From Nageia nagi (lineage: Eukaryota > Pinophyta): a stretch of 64,000 nt of DNA. Position 1 is the stretch's first letter. Each line of letters begins with the position of its first letter. The stretch covers positions 6,386,001 through 6,450,000 of the forward strand of contig JBITNC010000001.1 of the NCBI GenBank assembly GCA_050084985.1. Direction: 5' to 3'. The notes under the pieces were generated by a model, which saw only the letters and a program-made list of their open reading frames with translations, ran no database searches and was not told the DNA's origin. Shown piece after piece: positions 33,700 through 44,415 of the stretch. The position numbers were made by a program, and so were the translations under genes.

Positions 33700-34660
33700 C
33701 TTACAATAAGAATTCCCATGTGGCATCTATCCTTTCTTTCCAATCCTCCAAGTACTGAGTTGCTAATGGGAAAGTGCTATAGTATTCTGGCACAACCATG
33801 TGAGGAGCGATTGGTTTACCCGTGGCAAGTTCAAAGGGTGTAAACTTACTCGAGGCTAACTTCTGACTATTGTAACTGAACTGAGCAATGTCTAGAAGGT
33901 CAGGCCAATTTGTTTGGTCCGAAGTCACATAGTGCCTTAAGTATTCTTTCAAAATCCTATTTATTCTCTCTGTCTGGCTATCAGGCTATGGATGATGACT
34001 TGTGGACAGTAGCAACCTTGTACCCATTATTTTGAATATCTCAGACCAAAAATTACTAGTAAATTAGACATATCTATTTGACACAATGTTCAATGGTATC
34101 CCCCAATACTTCACAACATACTTGAAGAAATATTCATCTGTCGTTGCTGCTTCACATGGATACTTGCATGGTATAAATGTTGCATACTTAAAAAATCTAT
34201 CAACCACTACCATAATGCTGGTATATCCTCGCACCTCTGGTAAGCTAGTGATAAAGTCCATGTTGACACTCACCCAAGGTCTAACTGGCATGAGGAGTGG
34301 TTGAAGTAAATCTGCTAGTCATTTCCTCTCACTCTTATCCTATTGGCACAACAGGCAGCTTCTTACATAACTTTCTACATCCTTGAACATATTTGGCTAG
34401 TAGAATCCCCTTGAGACTAAAGCCATCATTCTATCTCTTCCCGGATGTCTTGCCCAAGGCGAGTCATGACACTCCTTCATTATGTCTTTTCTTAGGTTGT
34501 CCCACTTTGGCACATAAATTCTATTGGTTCCATATAACAATAAGTCTATACGGATTCGAAACTTGCTCAACCGATTTACCCCTACAAATTTATCAACTGA
34601 GGCTACCATGGCTCTAGCTTGTGGGTCTTTTTCCATTCCCTCTCTTATTCCTGAAATCAA
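33700..34660 (-). pseudogene. Integrase, second nested element
   Basis: The zinc-binding part (34397-34660) contains HDSPWARHPGRDR and the start of the GFYW block. The core (34064-34291) contains VNMDFITSLP with the first catalytic aspartate and MVVVDRFFKYATFIPC. Further on NIVSNRYV stands where the family has ISDRD, so the second catalytic aspartate is lost. The 33701-33952 piece has the third acidic region neighbour WPDLLDIAQFSYN. Stops separate the three pieces, so integrase is inactive. Confidence 0.85.
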
Positions 34661-34696
34661 ATCTCCTGAGAGCTAAACTTAGCCTAGTTGGTTTGA

Positions 34697-35227
34697 TTAT
34701 TGATCCTCTTTACCCAACTCCTCTTGGCTGTTTATCATCACTGTGAGGGCACGAGGTGGTTTCTCCCCCACTTGAGCTTGGGTGAGCTTCTGCGAGCCCT
34801 CATTATGGTCCTTTTGTTGAGACTTACGGCTCAAGGCATCTACCACCGCATTCTTTTTGCCAGGGTAGTATCTAAACTCAGCATCATATTCAGCTAAGAA
34901 ATCTACCCATCTTGCCTTCTTGCCCATTAGTTTGCTAGAAGTCTTAAAGTAAGTGTTGGAGATATTATCAGTTTTGATCACAAAAGGAGTGCCCAAGAGA
35001 TAGTGTCTCCAAACATGTAAGCAATGTAAGACCACCACCATTTCCTTATCATGAGCAGGATAATTCCTCTCCACATCTTTCAAATTTCGTGATTCATAGG
35101 CTATGGGGTGTCCATCTTGGATCAAGACCCCACCAATGGCATAGTCTGAGGCATCCGTATGCACTTCAAAAGGTTTAGAAAAATTGGGCAAGGCTAACAT
35201 AGGTGAAGTTGTAAGTTTGATTTTCAA
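34697..35227 (-). pseudogene. RNase H, second nested element
   Basis: The open frame of 176 codons has FEVHTDASDYAIGGVL (first catalytic aspartate), NYPAHDKEMVVVLHCL (glutamate), VIKTDNISN (aspartate) and VVDALSRK (last aspartate). This is the full gypsy RNase H signature. It degrades the RNA strand of the replication hybrid. It lies directly between reverse transcriptase and integrase; the frame is separated from its neighbours by stops. Confidence 0.85.
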
Positions 35228-35393
35228 TTCATCAAATGCCCAATGTCAATCTGTTGTCCAAAACCACCTGGTTTGGTTCCTGAGCAATTGAGTAAGGGGA
35301 GCTGCTATTTTTGAATACCAAAACACAAACTTTCTATAATAATTAGCTAAGCCCAAAAAATTGTCTGAGTTGATGGACATCTTTAGGAGGCTC

Positions 35394-35996
35394 CTAATCT
35401 TGTATGGCATCTAATTTCTTCATTTTGGGTTTAATTTTTCCACCACCAATGACATGTCCAAGAAAGCTCACTTCTATTTGTGCAAAGGCACATTTCTTCC
35501 TTTTAACATATAGATCATTTTCTCTGAGCTTGTCAAACACAAAGGACAAATGGGTTTTATGATCCTCCAAATTTTTGCTATATACCAATATGTCATCCAA
35601 GTACACTACGACAAACTTGTCCAAGTAGGATCGGAACACATCATTCATGAGTGTACAAAAGGTTATCGGGGCATTGCATAGACCAAATGGTATAATCATA
35701 AAATCAAAGGATCCATATCTTATGACACATGTTTTCTCCTCATCATCCTTTGTTATGCACACTTGGTAATAGCCTTGCTTCAAATCAAGCTTCAAAAAGT
35801 ACATGACATTACCCAATTGATCAAAATAATCCTCAATTAGTGGGAGTGGATACTTGTTCTTGATCGTAATATTATTAAGGGCTCGGTAGTCTACACACAT
35901 CCTCAAGGATCCATCCTTCTTTTTTTGAAATAACACCGATGCCCCATAAGGTGAGTGAGACGGTATCAAGTAACCAGTAGCCAATAACTCTTCCAA
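35394..35996 (-). pseudogene. Reverse transcriptase, second nested element
   Basis: 200 codons are open, with [32 protein letters not shown] (motif A aspartate), [10 protein letters not shown] and [11 protein letters not shown] (YLDD motif C). The catalytic residues are in place. It begins at an ATG that follows a stop in the same polyprotein, so it is a fragment of a gag-pol frame and not a separate gene. Confidence 0.9.
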
Positions 35997-36861
35997 CTAT
36001 TTCTTTAGTTCTGCCATCTCAGCCACTGACAGTCTATATAGTCTGATAGATAGAGGTTTGGCCTTCGAAGTCAACTCAATTTTATGATCAACCATTCTCC
36101 TTGGTGGAAGTTGAGTTGGTAACTCCACCGGCATTACATCTCTATACCTCTCCAATACTTCATTAATCTCTTTGGAGATTGTTGCTTTCTCCACTTCCTG
36201 GTCCTCCCAACCTCCCAACATGGTTGCTAGAAATAAGGGTTCCCGTTTATTCCTAGAGGCTTTTTTAATGGACATGGTAGACAGGTTTTGGGAATGACCA
36301 CTTGATGTAGGCTCAACAAGATTGACCATGCATGAGTAGTCAGGATGCATAATGATCAGTTTCTCGATATGGGGAATGGTCGTAGCATGGGTAGTGTAAA
36401 TAAAGGATTGACCTAGGACCAGATCAAAGTTGAGACTAGACACGACAAAGAGGACTGTGGCTCCAATTCACTTCCCTACTTGGAGAGACACTTTAGGAGT
36501 CCGTCATAAATTGATTTCTTTCGATCGGATAGCAACTTGCAAAGAGTCACCAAACATGCATTTTGAGGTTCAATTCCTTGCGTAGGCATTCAGATATATA
36601 GTTGGTTGATGCACTCCCATCAATGAGAGCCATGATAGGTCTACCATTAAGGGTGATGTCTACATAGCTGAGAGGGTAATGTTGGTTCTTGTCAATATGA
36701 GTCAGTTTGCCCTCAATGGCTACTAAATCATTCAAAAGTTGAACACTAGGGTTGCCCTGAGGGTTTGATGCTGTTGAGGTGGTTGCTATTAAAGCCAAAG
36801 GTTGAGGAGGATGAGACACATAGTATTGAACTGGTTGGGCTTGAGGTGTGGCCAAGTTCAT
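35997..36861 (-). pseudogene. Protease and linker to reverse transcriptase, second nested element
   Basis: The 36547-36861 frame contains IMALIDGSASTNYIS, the retropepsin active-site region. It reads D-G-S where the usual order is D-S/T-G. The 35997-36443 frame has FDLVLGQSF (the ILG-x-D/S-F block after the protease) and VDHKIELTSKAKPLSIRLYR (start of the reverse transcriptase domain). A stretch of about 100 bases between them is frame-broken. Confidence 0.75.
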
Positions 36862-38115
36862 GACATTGAGATGGTTTTGGTGAGGACATTCCCTAGCGAC
36901 ATGATCGGTACTATCACATCTAAAGCATCTCCTTTTTCTCTGCTACTCATACTCAAACTGTTGAGCCTTTTGAGATCAGTTTTTATCCTCTCCTTGATGC
37001 CCTCTCTTAGCTTTTCTATTCTTGTCATACTTTTCATCTCCTTTTCCAAACCTTTCCTACTTGCCCTTGTTGTCTCTGTTGTCCTGATTATCACCTCCCC
37101 AACTCTTCTTGTGCTTTCGCTTATCTCCCTAACTCTTCTTTTCCAAACTTACCCCTCTTTTCTCCTCTCTTTTATTTTCTTTATCCTTTTTCAACCTAGA
37201 CTATTTATAGTTAGTTAATTTTTCTATCGCTTGTATGGATTTAGTGAGTTTGCATATTTGTTGTCTATTTAACTCAGCCTTGGCCCAAGGTTGAAGGCCC
37301 TTCATAAAATAGTGCAGCTTAACATGCTCTTGCAAACCCAAAGTTGCCAATACATATATCTGAAAGGACTTGATGTATTCTTTTATGGTGCTAGTATGTT
37401 GAAGAGCATCTAACTTTTCTAGGATTTTTATGTCTGCATTTGTGGGTTTAAATTGATCTCTTAAAAGTTGTTGGAAATTTTCCCAAGTTTTATAGGGGTC
37501 TTCCTCTATTAGCAACGTTGAACGGGTTCTCTACCAAAGTTTGGCACTTCCTTTCAACAAACCCACTGCAATGTTGGTCTTTTTCTGATCATTTACCTGA
37601 GGAAGCTAACTCAAATAATGCCCCAAATCCCAAATCCACATTTCCAATACTATTGCATCCCATTCCCCACTGTATGAGGTTGGCATTTTTACTTTTATCC
37701 TAGCCTCAAATTTGTCATGGCCTGCTGAACCAGCTATAAACTATCTCAAAAGGGTCACTTGCTCAGTCAATTCCTGAATGACCTGATTATTTTTGCTCAC
37801 TTGCATTTCCAAGTCAAAAACTTGATTACCCAAAGCCATGACTTCTTCGCGTACAGCCTCATGCTCTTCTACTAGGGCAACAGTTTCTACCTGGAGTCGT
37901 ACAATCTTATCTCCATAACCCACTCTCTCACTGTGAGGTTTACTACGATTTTGGACCCTCTGATCCTCAAACTGTTCCATGTACTTATCCATAGCTATCT
38001 GGTGCATGACTCGATAAGGAGTTTCCTCCTCTTCATTTCAGACAATTGGGTCCTACGGTGCAACTTCCTAAGGCACAACTTCCTATGACACTTCTTGCAC
38101 TGGCTGAGCAGACAT
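36862..38115 (-). pseudogene. Gag with zinc knuckle, second nested element
   Basis: Gag starts at ATG 38115 (MSAQPVQEVS). The next frame has three TAG codons in a QEV-type repeat. 37741-38007 is a predicted coiled coil (VALVEEHEAVREEVMALG). The capsid core is 37201-37515 (TWENFQQLLRDQFKP, then HTSTIKEYIKSFQ). An intact CCHC knuckle, CFRCDSTDHVAREC, is readable at about 36875-36925. Between the parts are stops and a basic linker. Gag forms the particle that packages the element RNA. Confidence 0.8.
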
Positions 38116-38712
38116 TTTGAACAATCTAACTCAATCTCTAGCAAAAATCTGATGTAGGTCAACACACGGACATGCTTATCACTCTTCACTCTTCAAACCT
38201 ACATCAAGGGACATGTTGGTCAGGATACAACACAAGGCACCATGAATTGCTAAGGCAAACAAGGTTTTACATGAGCAGAAATAAACACATAGGACAAAGC
38301 ATGCACAAGCACATGGTAAACATCACATCACAATCTCCCACCCCAACTAGACTCTCTATAGTTTCACACGGGACCAGGAGAGGTATGACAAGAAACCATG
38401 TTTTGCCTTTCACATAGCAATTCTATTATGCCATCGACATGGCATATGGGATCCCACTCCTTTCATAAGGAGTTTTGTAAGTGCTACCTTCTTTGATGCA
38501 TCGACATAATGGTAAGGTGTTACCTCCTTCGATGCATCGACACCCTTGCAAGTACAATAATTAAGCACCAGTGCATACCCACATCTTAGCCAACCAAGGT
38601 CCAGGTGAGTAACCAATTCTCTGCAGCATCATGTTTCACATGGGTTGAATCGACACGATATGCATGGTACATGGCACCTTACTTGCCTAAACCCTAAGGC
38701 TCTGATACCACA
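38116..38712 (-). other. Leader and primer-binding site, second nested element
   Basis: The leader of about 580 bases has no gene. GGCTCTGATACCA (38698-38710) is the complement of the tRNA-Met-type site TGGTATCAGAGCC, two bases from the LTR. Around 38415-38550 there are short repeats of GATGCATCGACA-like words. Confidence 0.85.
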
Positions 38713-39204
38713 TGAGATGATACCAGAATGAGCCACCCCTGGGAGTGTGGCTACCGAAGGTATCACCCGATATCGACATAGACTACACGATTCGCAAGCT
38801 TGGGTGTCAAACTTATAGGAGTCACCCCTGCCAAGCATATTCACTTATGGCATGTCCTACACATCTAGTTGGCTCTCCCTATCCGTCAAGTCCATAGTTA
38901 CATACTACTCGAGGCCTCATGCCTCTAGAGCTGGTCCAGCTCCTTGGAGCATTAGATTGTCATAGTTACTAGAGTGCCTGGTGCTCACCACCCAACTAGC
39001 AACCTTCAAATGGGTTTCACCCCTAAGGTCCCCCTGAGATTTATTTGCCCATCCATACTGCCCAGTCTAACCATAGGAATAGACTCACAACCTTGTCCAT
39101 CATGGTTCCTAAAGCACGGTAGTCTGGTCCCGAAATGGAACCCCATGTGCTAGAGGTTATGCTCTACGCACACTCACCACCTCAAAAGAGGTGACCCTCT
39201 CACA
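38713..39204 (-). mobile_element. 5' LTR of the second nested chromovirus
   Basis: 492 bp, matching 32609-33100 with many single-base differences, mostly transitions. It ends CTCTCACA, followed by ATCTT. Confidence 0.95.
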
Positions 39205-40085
39205 ATCTTGTAGTGAAATGCCAATCGCATGTCGTAGGAACTACCCTTTGTGTTACCATTAAGGTGAGGCATGAACCATGTAGTTGAGCTGATCCCAAGT
39301 GCCAAGCCTCTTGCAGGGGTCCCATATAGGATGTCTGGGCCCAAGCTAGTAGAGCTAAAGTGGTAGCTAGCAGAGTTATTGGCTATGAGGTACATATAGT
39401 TGGTTAAGTCTCCCTTCAATGAGATTATGCTATTTCAGAGGAAGAAGGATGGGAGCTTATTCCTGTGTATCGACTACTGAGCGATCAACAAGCTCATGAT
39501 GAAGAAGTACCCCTTACCATGAATGGATGACTGCTTCGATAGGTTGGTTGGAGCTAAGGTCTTCAGCAAGCTAGATCTCAAGTCTGGCTACTACCAGAAT
39601 AGGATTGCACCTAGAGGCAAGGAGAAGATGATGTGCATGATCTAATATGGGGTGTATGAGTGGTTGGTGATGCCATTCGGCATGTGCAATGCCATGACTA
39701 CCTTCTGCACCATGATGAATGAAGTCTTCAAGTCATTGCTAGATAAGTGCATGGTAGTCTACCTGGATGACATCCTGGTCTACTCCAAGACCCTGGAGGA
39801 ACACTGCATGCACTTAGACCAAGTCTTCAAACTACTAAGGGAGAATAAGCTCTACCTGAAGAAGGAGAAGTGTGCCTTTGGAGTTGAAGAGGTGCAGTTC
39901 TTGGGGCATGTCATGGGCTATGGCTAGATCAGGTTTGACCCATAGAATATTGAGGTGATCAAGGATTAGGAGCTACCCAAAAACATGCATGAAGTCAATT
40001 CATTCCTATTATCGTAGGTTTATGGAGAAGTACTCCAAGATTGTTGCTCCCCTAACAGACCTAACAAAGGAGGAAGCTTAGCACT
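39205..40085 (+). pseudogene. Outer chromovirus reverse transcriptase remnant
   Basis: The reading resumes after the nested element. FQRKKDGS leads to CIDY, a TGA in place of tryptophan, then [17 protein letters not shown] keeps the motif A aspartate. The 39652-39927 piece has FGMCNAMTTF and [13 protein letters not shown]. Then GHVMGYG, TAG, IRFDP, TAG, NIEVIKD, TAG: all three stops are single transitions from glutamine or tryptophan codons. The catalytic motifs survive but translation does not. Confidence 0.9.
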
Positions 40086-40545
40086 ATTCCAATTCATGCT
40101 AGGAGGCATTCAAGGAGTTGAAGGTGCAGCTTACCTTGGCGCTAGTGTTGGGACTACTGGACTTGACTTGACCATTTAGTGTGCAAACAAATGCTTCCAA
40201 TTTTATGCTAGGTGGTGTGCTCATGCAGGATGGGCATCTGATCACATTTGAGTCATAGAAGTTCAAAGATGTGCATAGGTGGCTAACACATGAGAAGGAG
40301 ATGGTTGGGGTCATCCATTACTTGAGGATGTGGAGGCACTACCTGCTAGGAGCATCGTTCATAGTATACATGGACAACATCTCCAACACCTACTTCCAGA
40401 TAAAGAAGATGCTATCTGGCAAGCAGGCCTAATGGCAGGATGAGTTGATCGAGTATGATTGCAACATCATGTACTTAGTGAGGATGAAGAATGTGGTGGC
40501 TGATGCATTGAGTAGAAAGGGGCAGTTAGTGCCCACTTACCAACT
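40086..40545 (+). pseudogene. Outer chromovirus RNase H remnant
   Basis: FSVQTNASNFMLGGVLMQDG matches the TDAS-x-xA-x-GGVL opening, with the first catalytic aspartate changed to asparagine (a G-to-A change). HEKEMVGVIHYL, VYMDNISN and VADALSRK follow. Inactive through the loss of the aspartate and several TAG codons. Confidence 0.85.
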
Positions 40546-40599
40546 AGCCACACTATGCATGGTTGGATCCAATCCGACTAGCACCCACGATGAGAGCTG

Positions 40600-41560
40600 A
40601 TTAGAGTTGGATGGTGAGATCCTAAAGTTGATCAAGGAGGAATTGAAAGTGGATCCCTAGGTTGAGTTTGGTTAAGATCCTAGAGACTGAAATGGAAAAG
40701 GCATGGATCCTTTGGCACAAGATGGTCGATAGCCTGCTTATGTTCTAGAACATGTGGGTCTATGTGCCAAAGTACAAGGACATGTGGAGGAGGATTCTTA
40801 GGGAGTGTCATGACATGCTATGGGTAGGACACCCTAGGAAGCATAATATGTTGGCACTACTAGAGAGAGGGTTCTATTGGTTAGGTATCAACTCTGATGT
40901 TGTAGAGTATGTTCAATCATGCTTGATCTGCTAATAGGATAAGACGGAGAGCAAGCTACCATGTGGGCTATTGCAACCTTTACTTGTGCTACTCTGACCT
41001 TGGGCAAGTATCAACATGGACTTCATCACAATTGTACCAAAGGTGGATGAGTTCAATAGCATCATGGTGGTGGTGGACTAGTTCTCCAATTACATGATGT
41101 TCATACCATGCAAGATGGGTTGCACGGTGGAGGTGGTCATCGAGCACTTCTTCAAACACGTTGTGAAGTACTAGGGAATGCCTTTGAGTATCATCTTAGA
41201 TAGGGATGCTCAATTCATAAGGAGCTTTTGGAATGTGTTATTCAAGCTGATGGGCAACATGCTATTCATGTTGATGAGCTACCATCCTGAGATGGATGGC
41301 CAAACCTAATGAATCAATGATGTATTGAAGGACTACCTTTAGCACTATGTGGTAGACAATCAACTGAACTGGCTAAAGCCACTATACTATGCATAATTTT
41401 GCTACAACTACCACAAGAGCTAATTGAGCAAGTACTTGCCCTTTGAACTTGCAATCAGATAATAGCCCATGACTTTGTACATGGTCATCGTGACCTACCT
41501 TGGAGGAGATGCGAAGGCATTGTAGTACCTCAAGACCTGGCATAATCATCAGGACCTTGC
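40600..41560 (+). pseudogene. Outer chromovirus integrase remnant
   Basis: The zinc-binding domain appears at 40752-40934 (HDMLWVGHPRKHN, GFYW, then SCLIC). The core begins at about 41005 with INMDFITIVP (first aspartate), then MVVVD, TAG, FSNYMMFIPC and IILDRDAQF (second aspartate region), and a YHPEMDGQT segment with the third-acid neighbourhood. At least six in-frame stops are present. Confidence 0.85.
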
Positions 41561-41639
41561 ACAAATGCACCTCTTGTAGGATAGTGAAAGGATGAAATAG
41601 TATGTAGATGACATGTGATGGGATGCTGAGTTTGAGGTT

Positions 41640-42070
41640 GATGATAAGGTCATGCTACGTTTGGACTTGGAGCACCATCCTCCTTTGATTGGACAAAGCA
41701 AGTCCTTGACTCATCGATGGGAAGGACCATTCCAAGTGATCCAAAAAGTTGGTAGGGTGGCATACAAACTCTAATTACTGAGATGAATGAAGATGCACCT
41801 TATGTTCCACATGAAGCTATTGAAGCCATTCATCAAGGACAAGGAAGATCCCATGCAGAGTCACCTGAATTGATTGCCTATCCACTTAATGAACAAGCCT
41901 GGGTGCAAAGTGATCAAAGTGCTAGTGCAACAGGAAGGTGGGCTTCAAGAACTGCATTGAGCAAGAGTACTTGGTGACCTAGGAGGACATGGGCACACTC
42001 AAGATGTCCTGGGAGAAGGCAAACAACCTTTGGGTGTTCAATGATAAGGTGCAAGCATTCTTGGATCAGA
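41640..42070 (+). pseudogene. Outer chromovirus C-terminal chromodomain-like remnant
   Basis: After a degraded GPY/F region, about 41930-42050 reads QEYLVT, TAG, EDMGTLKMSWEKANNLWVF, then NDKVQAFL. This has the chromodomain spacing of aromatic-W-x-G and SWE-x-x-NL, with the tryptophan lost. Gap and frame changes make the boundaries approximate. Confidence 0.65.
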
Positions 42071-42153
42071 ACCCTACATTGGTACCTTAGGTAGCAGAGT
42101 AGATCAGCATGCACACGGTGACAAGGGCATCATCAAATCGACCAGGTAGTATA

Positions 42154-42775
42154 TGGTGGGAAAAATGATTTTCCTCACTCACCACCTAACCACTAGTGTT
42201 AAATCCTCCAAGCCTTCAAGCAATCACAAAGCCTTCTTACACCCAAGCTTTACTACCTTCTCAAATCCTTCCTAACCGAGCGAGCAAGTGATCAAGTGTC
42301 TTCTATGACTTCTACCTCCCATAACCATGTGATTAGGGCAACAGGTTGCCTCCACCATTCAAGCAACTAGGTGGATAGTTTGTGTGATTGTGCGCATTGG
42401 GGTGTTCGATGCTGAGTCTGTACATACTGCTTATGAGCATTTTCGATGGTGCCTGACTCACAATCTTGAGCATGTCAGTTTGGCCTTAGGCCCTTATATT
42501 GTACTCCTGGATGGTTTGATCCATCAGTATAATAAAAATACCATTTTTATATGCTCTATGTGTTTGCTCCTTTGCTTGCTTGTGCATTCACTTATTGCTG
42601 CTATTTGTTTTAGTCTTCCACTATGGTGTGTTTGCATTAACCCTACAGGTTAGCCAGAGCGAGGAGTAGTCTGATGACCGACCAACTATTCCTCCCTAGG
42701 TGGTTTGCTAGGAAGACCCGATGCAATGTGCAGGTTTGTTGAGTCATCTTACCATCTGGTTCAACATGCCCCACA
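42154..42775 (+). mobile_element. Outer chromovirus 3' LTR
   Basis: 622 bp from TGGTGGGAAA to ATGCCCCACA, uninterrupted, which allows the split 5' LTR to be recognised. AATAAA at 42531-42536. It is followed by AAAAGATTCATGG of the host flank. Confidence 0.9.
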
Positions 42776-42778
42776 AAA

Positions 42779-43286
42779 AGATTCATGGTATTGAACTATT
42801 TTTTAGGAATCCTCTACAATTGTAGAGTGAAGTGAGAATCGCAAAGATGAGAGAAGAAATACTTGAATGAAATAGAAAATATTGGATGAACAAATAAATG
42901 TTAGAGAAGGGATAAGAAGTAACATGATACTTTGGTATGAAGAGAGTAGAGCAACTCTTAATTGTACGTTGCTCTTGCCTTTATCATCTTGCATAGTCAT
43001 TTTGTTTGGAATCATTCTATTATCTTATGCCTATGTTTGCATCGACCATCTAGGCCCAAATTCTATGTAGGAATGTATTTATAGGTTGATGCAGAGTTTG
43101 CACTGCCCATGGATAAAAATACCAAGAATGTTTTGGGTAGAATTAGACCATGCTTTGTATATTTAACTAAAAATTATTTTCCCAAATTTGATTATTGGAA
43201 TTCTTTAGCGATAGAAGTGAAAAGTCTAGTCTATAAGGCTTTCAAAGATCCATTTTATTATATAATTTATGTAAGTTTGGTTTGCA
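42779..43286 (+). other. Continuation of the PPR 3' spacer (paralogous to 47993-48505)
   Basis: The segment, including GAATCGCAAAGATGA, ACTTTGGTATGAAGAG and GCATCGACCATCTAGGC, is repeated with point changes at 47993-48505. No gene is recognised in it. The two short open frames on the plus strand are not conserved with their start codons. Confidence 0.85.
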
Positions 43287-43344
43287 AGTTCTGATTTCTC
43301 TGGAAGGAGCATAAGAAAAAAGTGTGAACTTATTCAATTCGATC

Positions 43345-43418
43345 TAGACTAACAGGGCTTGAACCCACAACTTATGTTGATTACCCACCAACTAGTCTGT
43401 AATGATACATTATGTTAT
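43345..43418 (-). pseudogene. trnD-GUC: Decayed plastid-type tRNA-Asp (GUC)
   Basis: The 3' half GACTAACAGGGCTTGAACCC (43347-43366 plus strand) matches the complement of the T-arm and acceptor end of plastid trnD with three C-to-T type changes. The anticodon and D arms are strongly diverged, so this is the weakest of the three assignments. It is supported by its position next to trnY. Confidence 0.5.
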
Positions 43419-43607
43419 TGTCAGATCAATAAAACCTTAGATGTCTCACTTTCCTCGAATTTGAAGTATCACTTTGTTCCATTATGTCTATGCATATACA
43501 TGCATATATGTATAAAACAAAAACACATCATGAGTTTAAAATTGAACTACCCTTTCATCAATGCTAAAGATTTACATAAAAATATTATCAAGGGACCATG
43601 TTGAAAT

Positions 43608-43691
43608 TGGGTCGAGTTAGATTTGAACCGGCATCGGCATATTGCAAAACAAATTTACATTTCATCCTCATGGACCACTGGGCATCAACCC
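43608..43691 (-). pseudogene. trnY-GUA: Decayed plastid-type tRNA-Tyr (GUA)
   Basis: The length and the landmarks fit a class II tRNA-Tyr. The T arm is GAGTTAGATTTGAACC (complement), the variable arm follows, and the anticodon loop AAATTTACA (complement) has GUA intact. The 5' end is GGGCATCAACCC (complement). Scattered transitions break stem pairs. Confidence 0.75.
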
Positions 43692-43756
43692 ATGAACCGT
43701 AAATTCAAAGTCTTTAGGACACTAATTCGGTATGGTAGGCTAAATACTTTATGGCA

Positions 43757-43835
43757 TAAAACCCCTTAGAGAATTCAAATCATCGTTGCCTCCTTGAAAG
43801 AGAGATCTCTTGGGCCACTAGACGATAACGGCCCC
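43757..43835 (-). pseudogene. trnE-UUC: Decayed plastid-type tRNA-Glu (UUC)
   Basis: TGCCTCCTTGAAAGAGAGAT (43788-43807 plus strand) is the complement of the anticodon arm with the UUC anticodon, and CCACTAGACGAT is the complement of the D arm. The T arm and acceptor are altered. It lies about 65 bases from trnY, similar to plastid spacing. Confidence 0.8.
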
Positions 43836-44232
43836 ACCTATCACAATTATATTCAAATCTCTATGAAATTATCAACATTAGAAACAAAAAATAACTAATA
43901 TTATGTATGTTAGTGATTCAATATTCCTATTGTTCTATTGTCATCAATTTATTTGCTAAGAAAAAAAAACTACACACAAATAGGGGGTTGTTTATAGATA
44001 TTGGTCTATAGTGATCACAACATCATTTGTGCGTTGTTACAAATATATGTATATGTCCCATTCAACTAAAAGGTTGAAAATGATGTAAGGGAAATGCCTT
44101 GATAATGCACTTATATGAATAAGGATCCCATTGATTAACCATATCATAGAATTTATATTCATTTTGGAGGAGCAACTGAGGTATATTTATTCCTTTTGAA
44201 CTTGGGCCCGTTCTTCAAAGTTATTTACTCGA

Positions 44233-44415
44233 GGTGCATAACATAAATGAGTTTCTTATAAAAAAATTCATAACATTTATAAATGAAAAATAATTAAAAT
44301 GTTTCAAGTAATGATTATATACTTGTAATAAGGATTTAACATGAACATTGTTCTATTAAAGGACCAACATGTAGACACATAACATAAATGAGTTTCTTAT
44401 AAAAAATTAATACTC
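44233..44415 (+). other. Spacer preceding PPR copy 2, shared with copy 3
   Basis: ATAACATAAATGAGTTTCTT and following words match 48518-48698. An internal direct repeat of CATAACATAAATGAGTTTC occurs at 44239 and 44378. No gene. Confidence 0.7.

Larger units (their letters stand above)
32609..39204 (-). mobile_element. Second nested element: complete Ty3/gypsy chromovirus
   Basis: LTRs are 32609-33100 and 38713-39204, each starting TGAGATGATACC and ending CCTCTCACA on the plus strand. GTCTT (32604-32608) and ATCTT (39205-39209) flank it, a 5-bp target duplication with one transition. The primer site at 38698-38710 sets the minus orientation. From right to left come gag, zinc knuckle, protease, reverse transcriptase, RNase H, integrase and chromodomain. 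Each domain is recognisable, with only a few stops between them, so this copy is much better preserved than its host element. Confidence 0.95.
23591..42775 (+). mobile_element. Ty3/gypsy chromovirus (outer element), carrying two nested elements
   Basis: The 5' LTR is 23591-23795 plus 29945-30341, and the 3' LTR is 42154-42775. Both start TGGTGGG and end ATGCCCCACA. Gag, a degraded protease, reverse transcriptase, RNase H, integrase and a chromodomain-like end follow in the normal order on the plus strand, interrupted by the element at 32609-39204. AGATT occurs just outside both ends (23584-23588 and 42779-42783), leaving two or three extra bases at each LTR edge, so the exact target duplication is uncertain. 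Removing both nested elements leaves an element of about 6.4 kb. It has many stops, mainly TAG for CAG. Confidence 0.9.
43287..44232. other. Insertion of plastid-derived DNA (NUPT) with three tRNA pseudogenes
   Basis: This piece of about 945 bp is missing from the paralogous spacer copy at 48505-48515, so it is an insertion. On the minus strand it carries decayed trnE-UUC, trnY-GUA and trnD-GUC in the order and orientation of the plastid trnE-trnY-trnD cluster. Many differences from the plastid genes are C-to-T or G-to-A at CG sites, as expected for an old nuclear copy. The remaining sequence (43850-44230) has no tRNA or coding region that I recognise and is presumably plastid intergenic DNA. 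Confidence 0.75.

Noticed and set aside
35394-38115. Separate gag, protease and reverse transcriptase 'genes' in the second nested element
   Set aside because: They are fragments of one polyprotein broken by stops; their internal ATGs are not real gene starts.
43345-43835. Functional nuclear tRNA genes
   Set aside because: Stem pairs are broken, no CCA-compatible acceptor pairing is kept, and the order and sequence are those of plastid genes; they are insertion relics.
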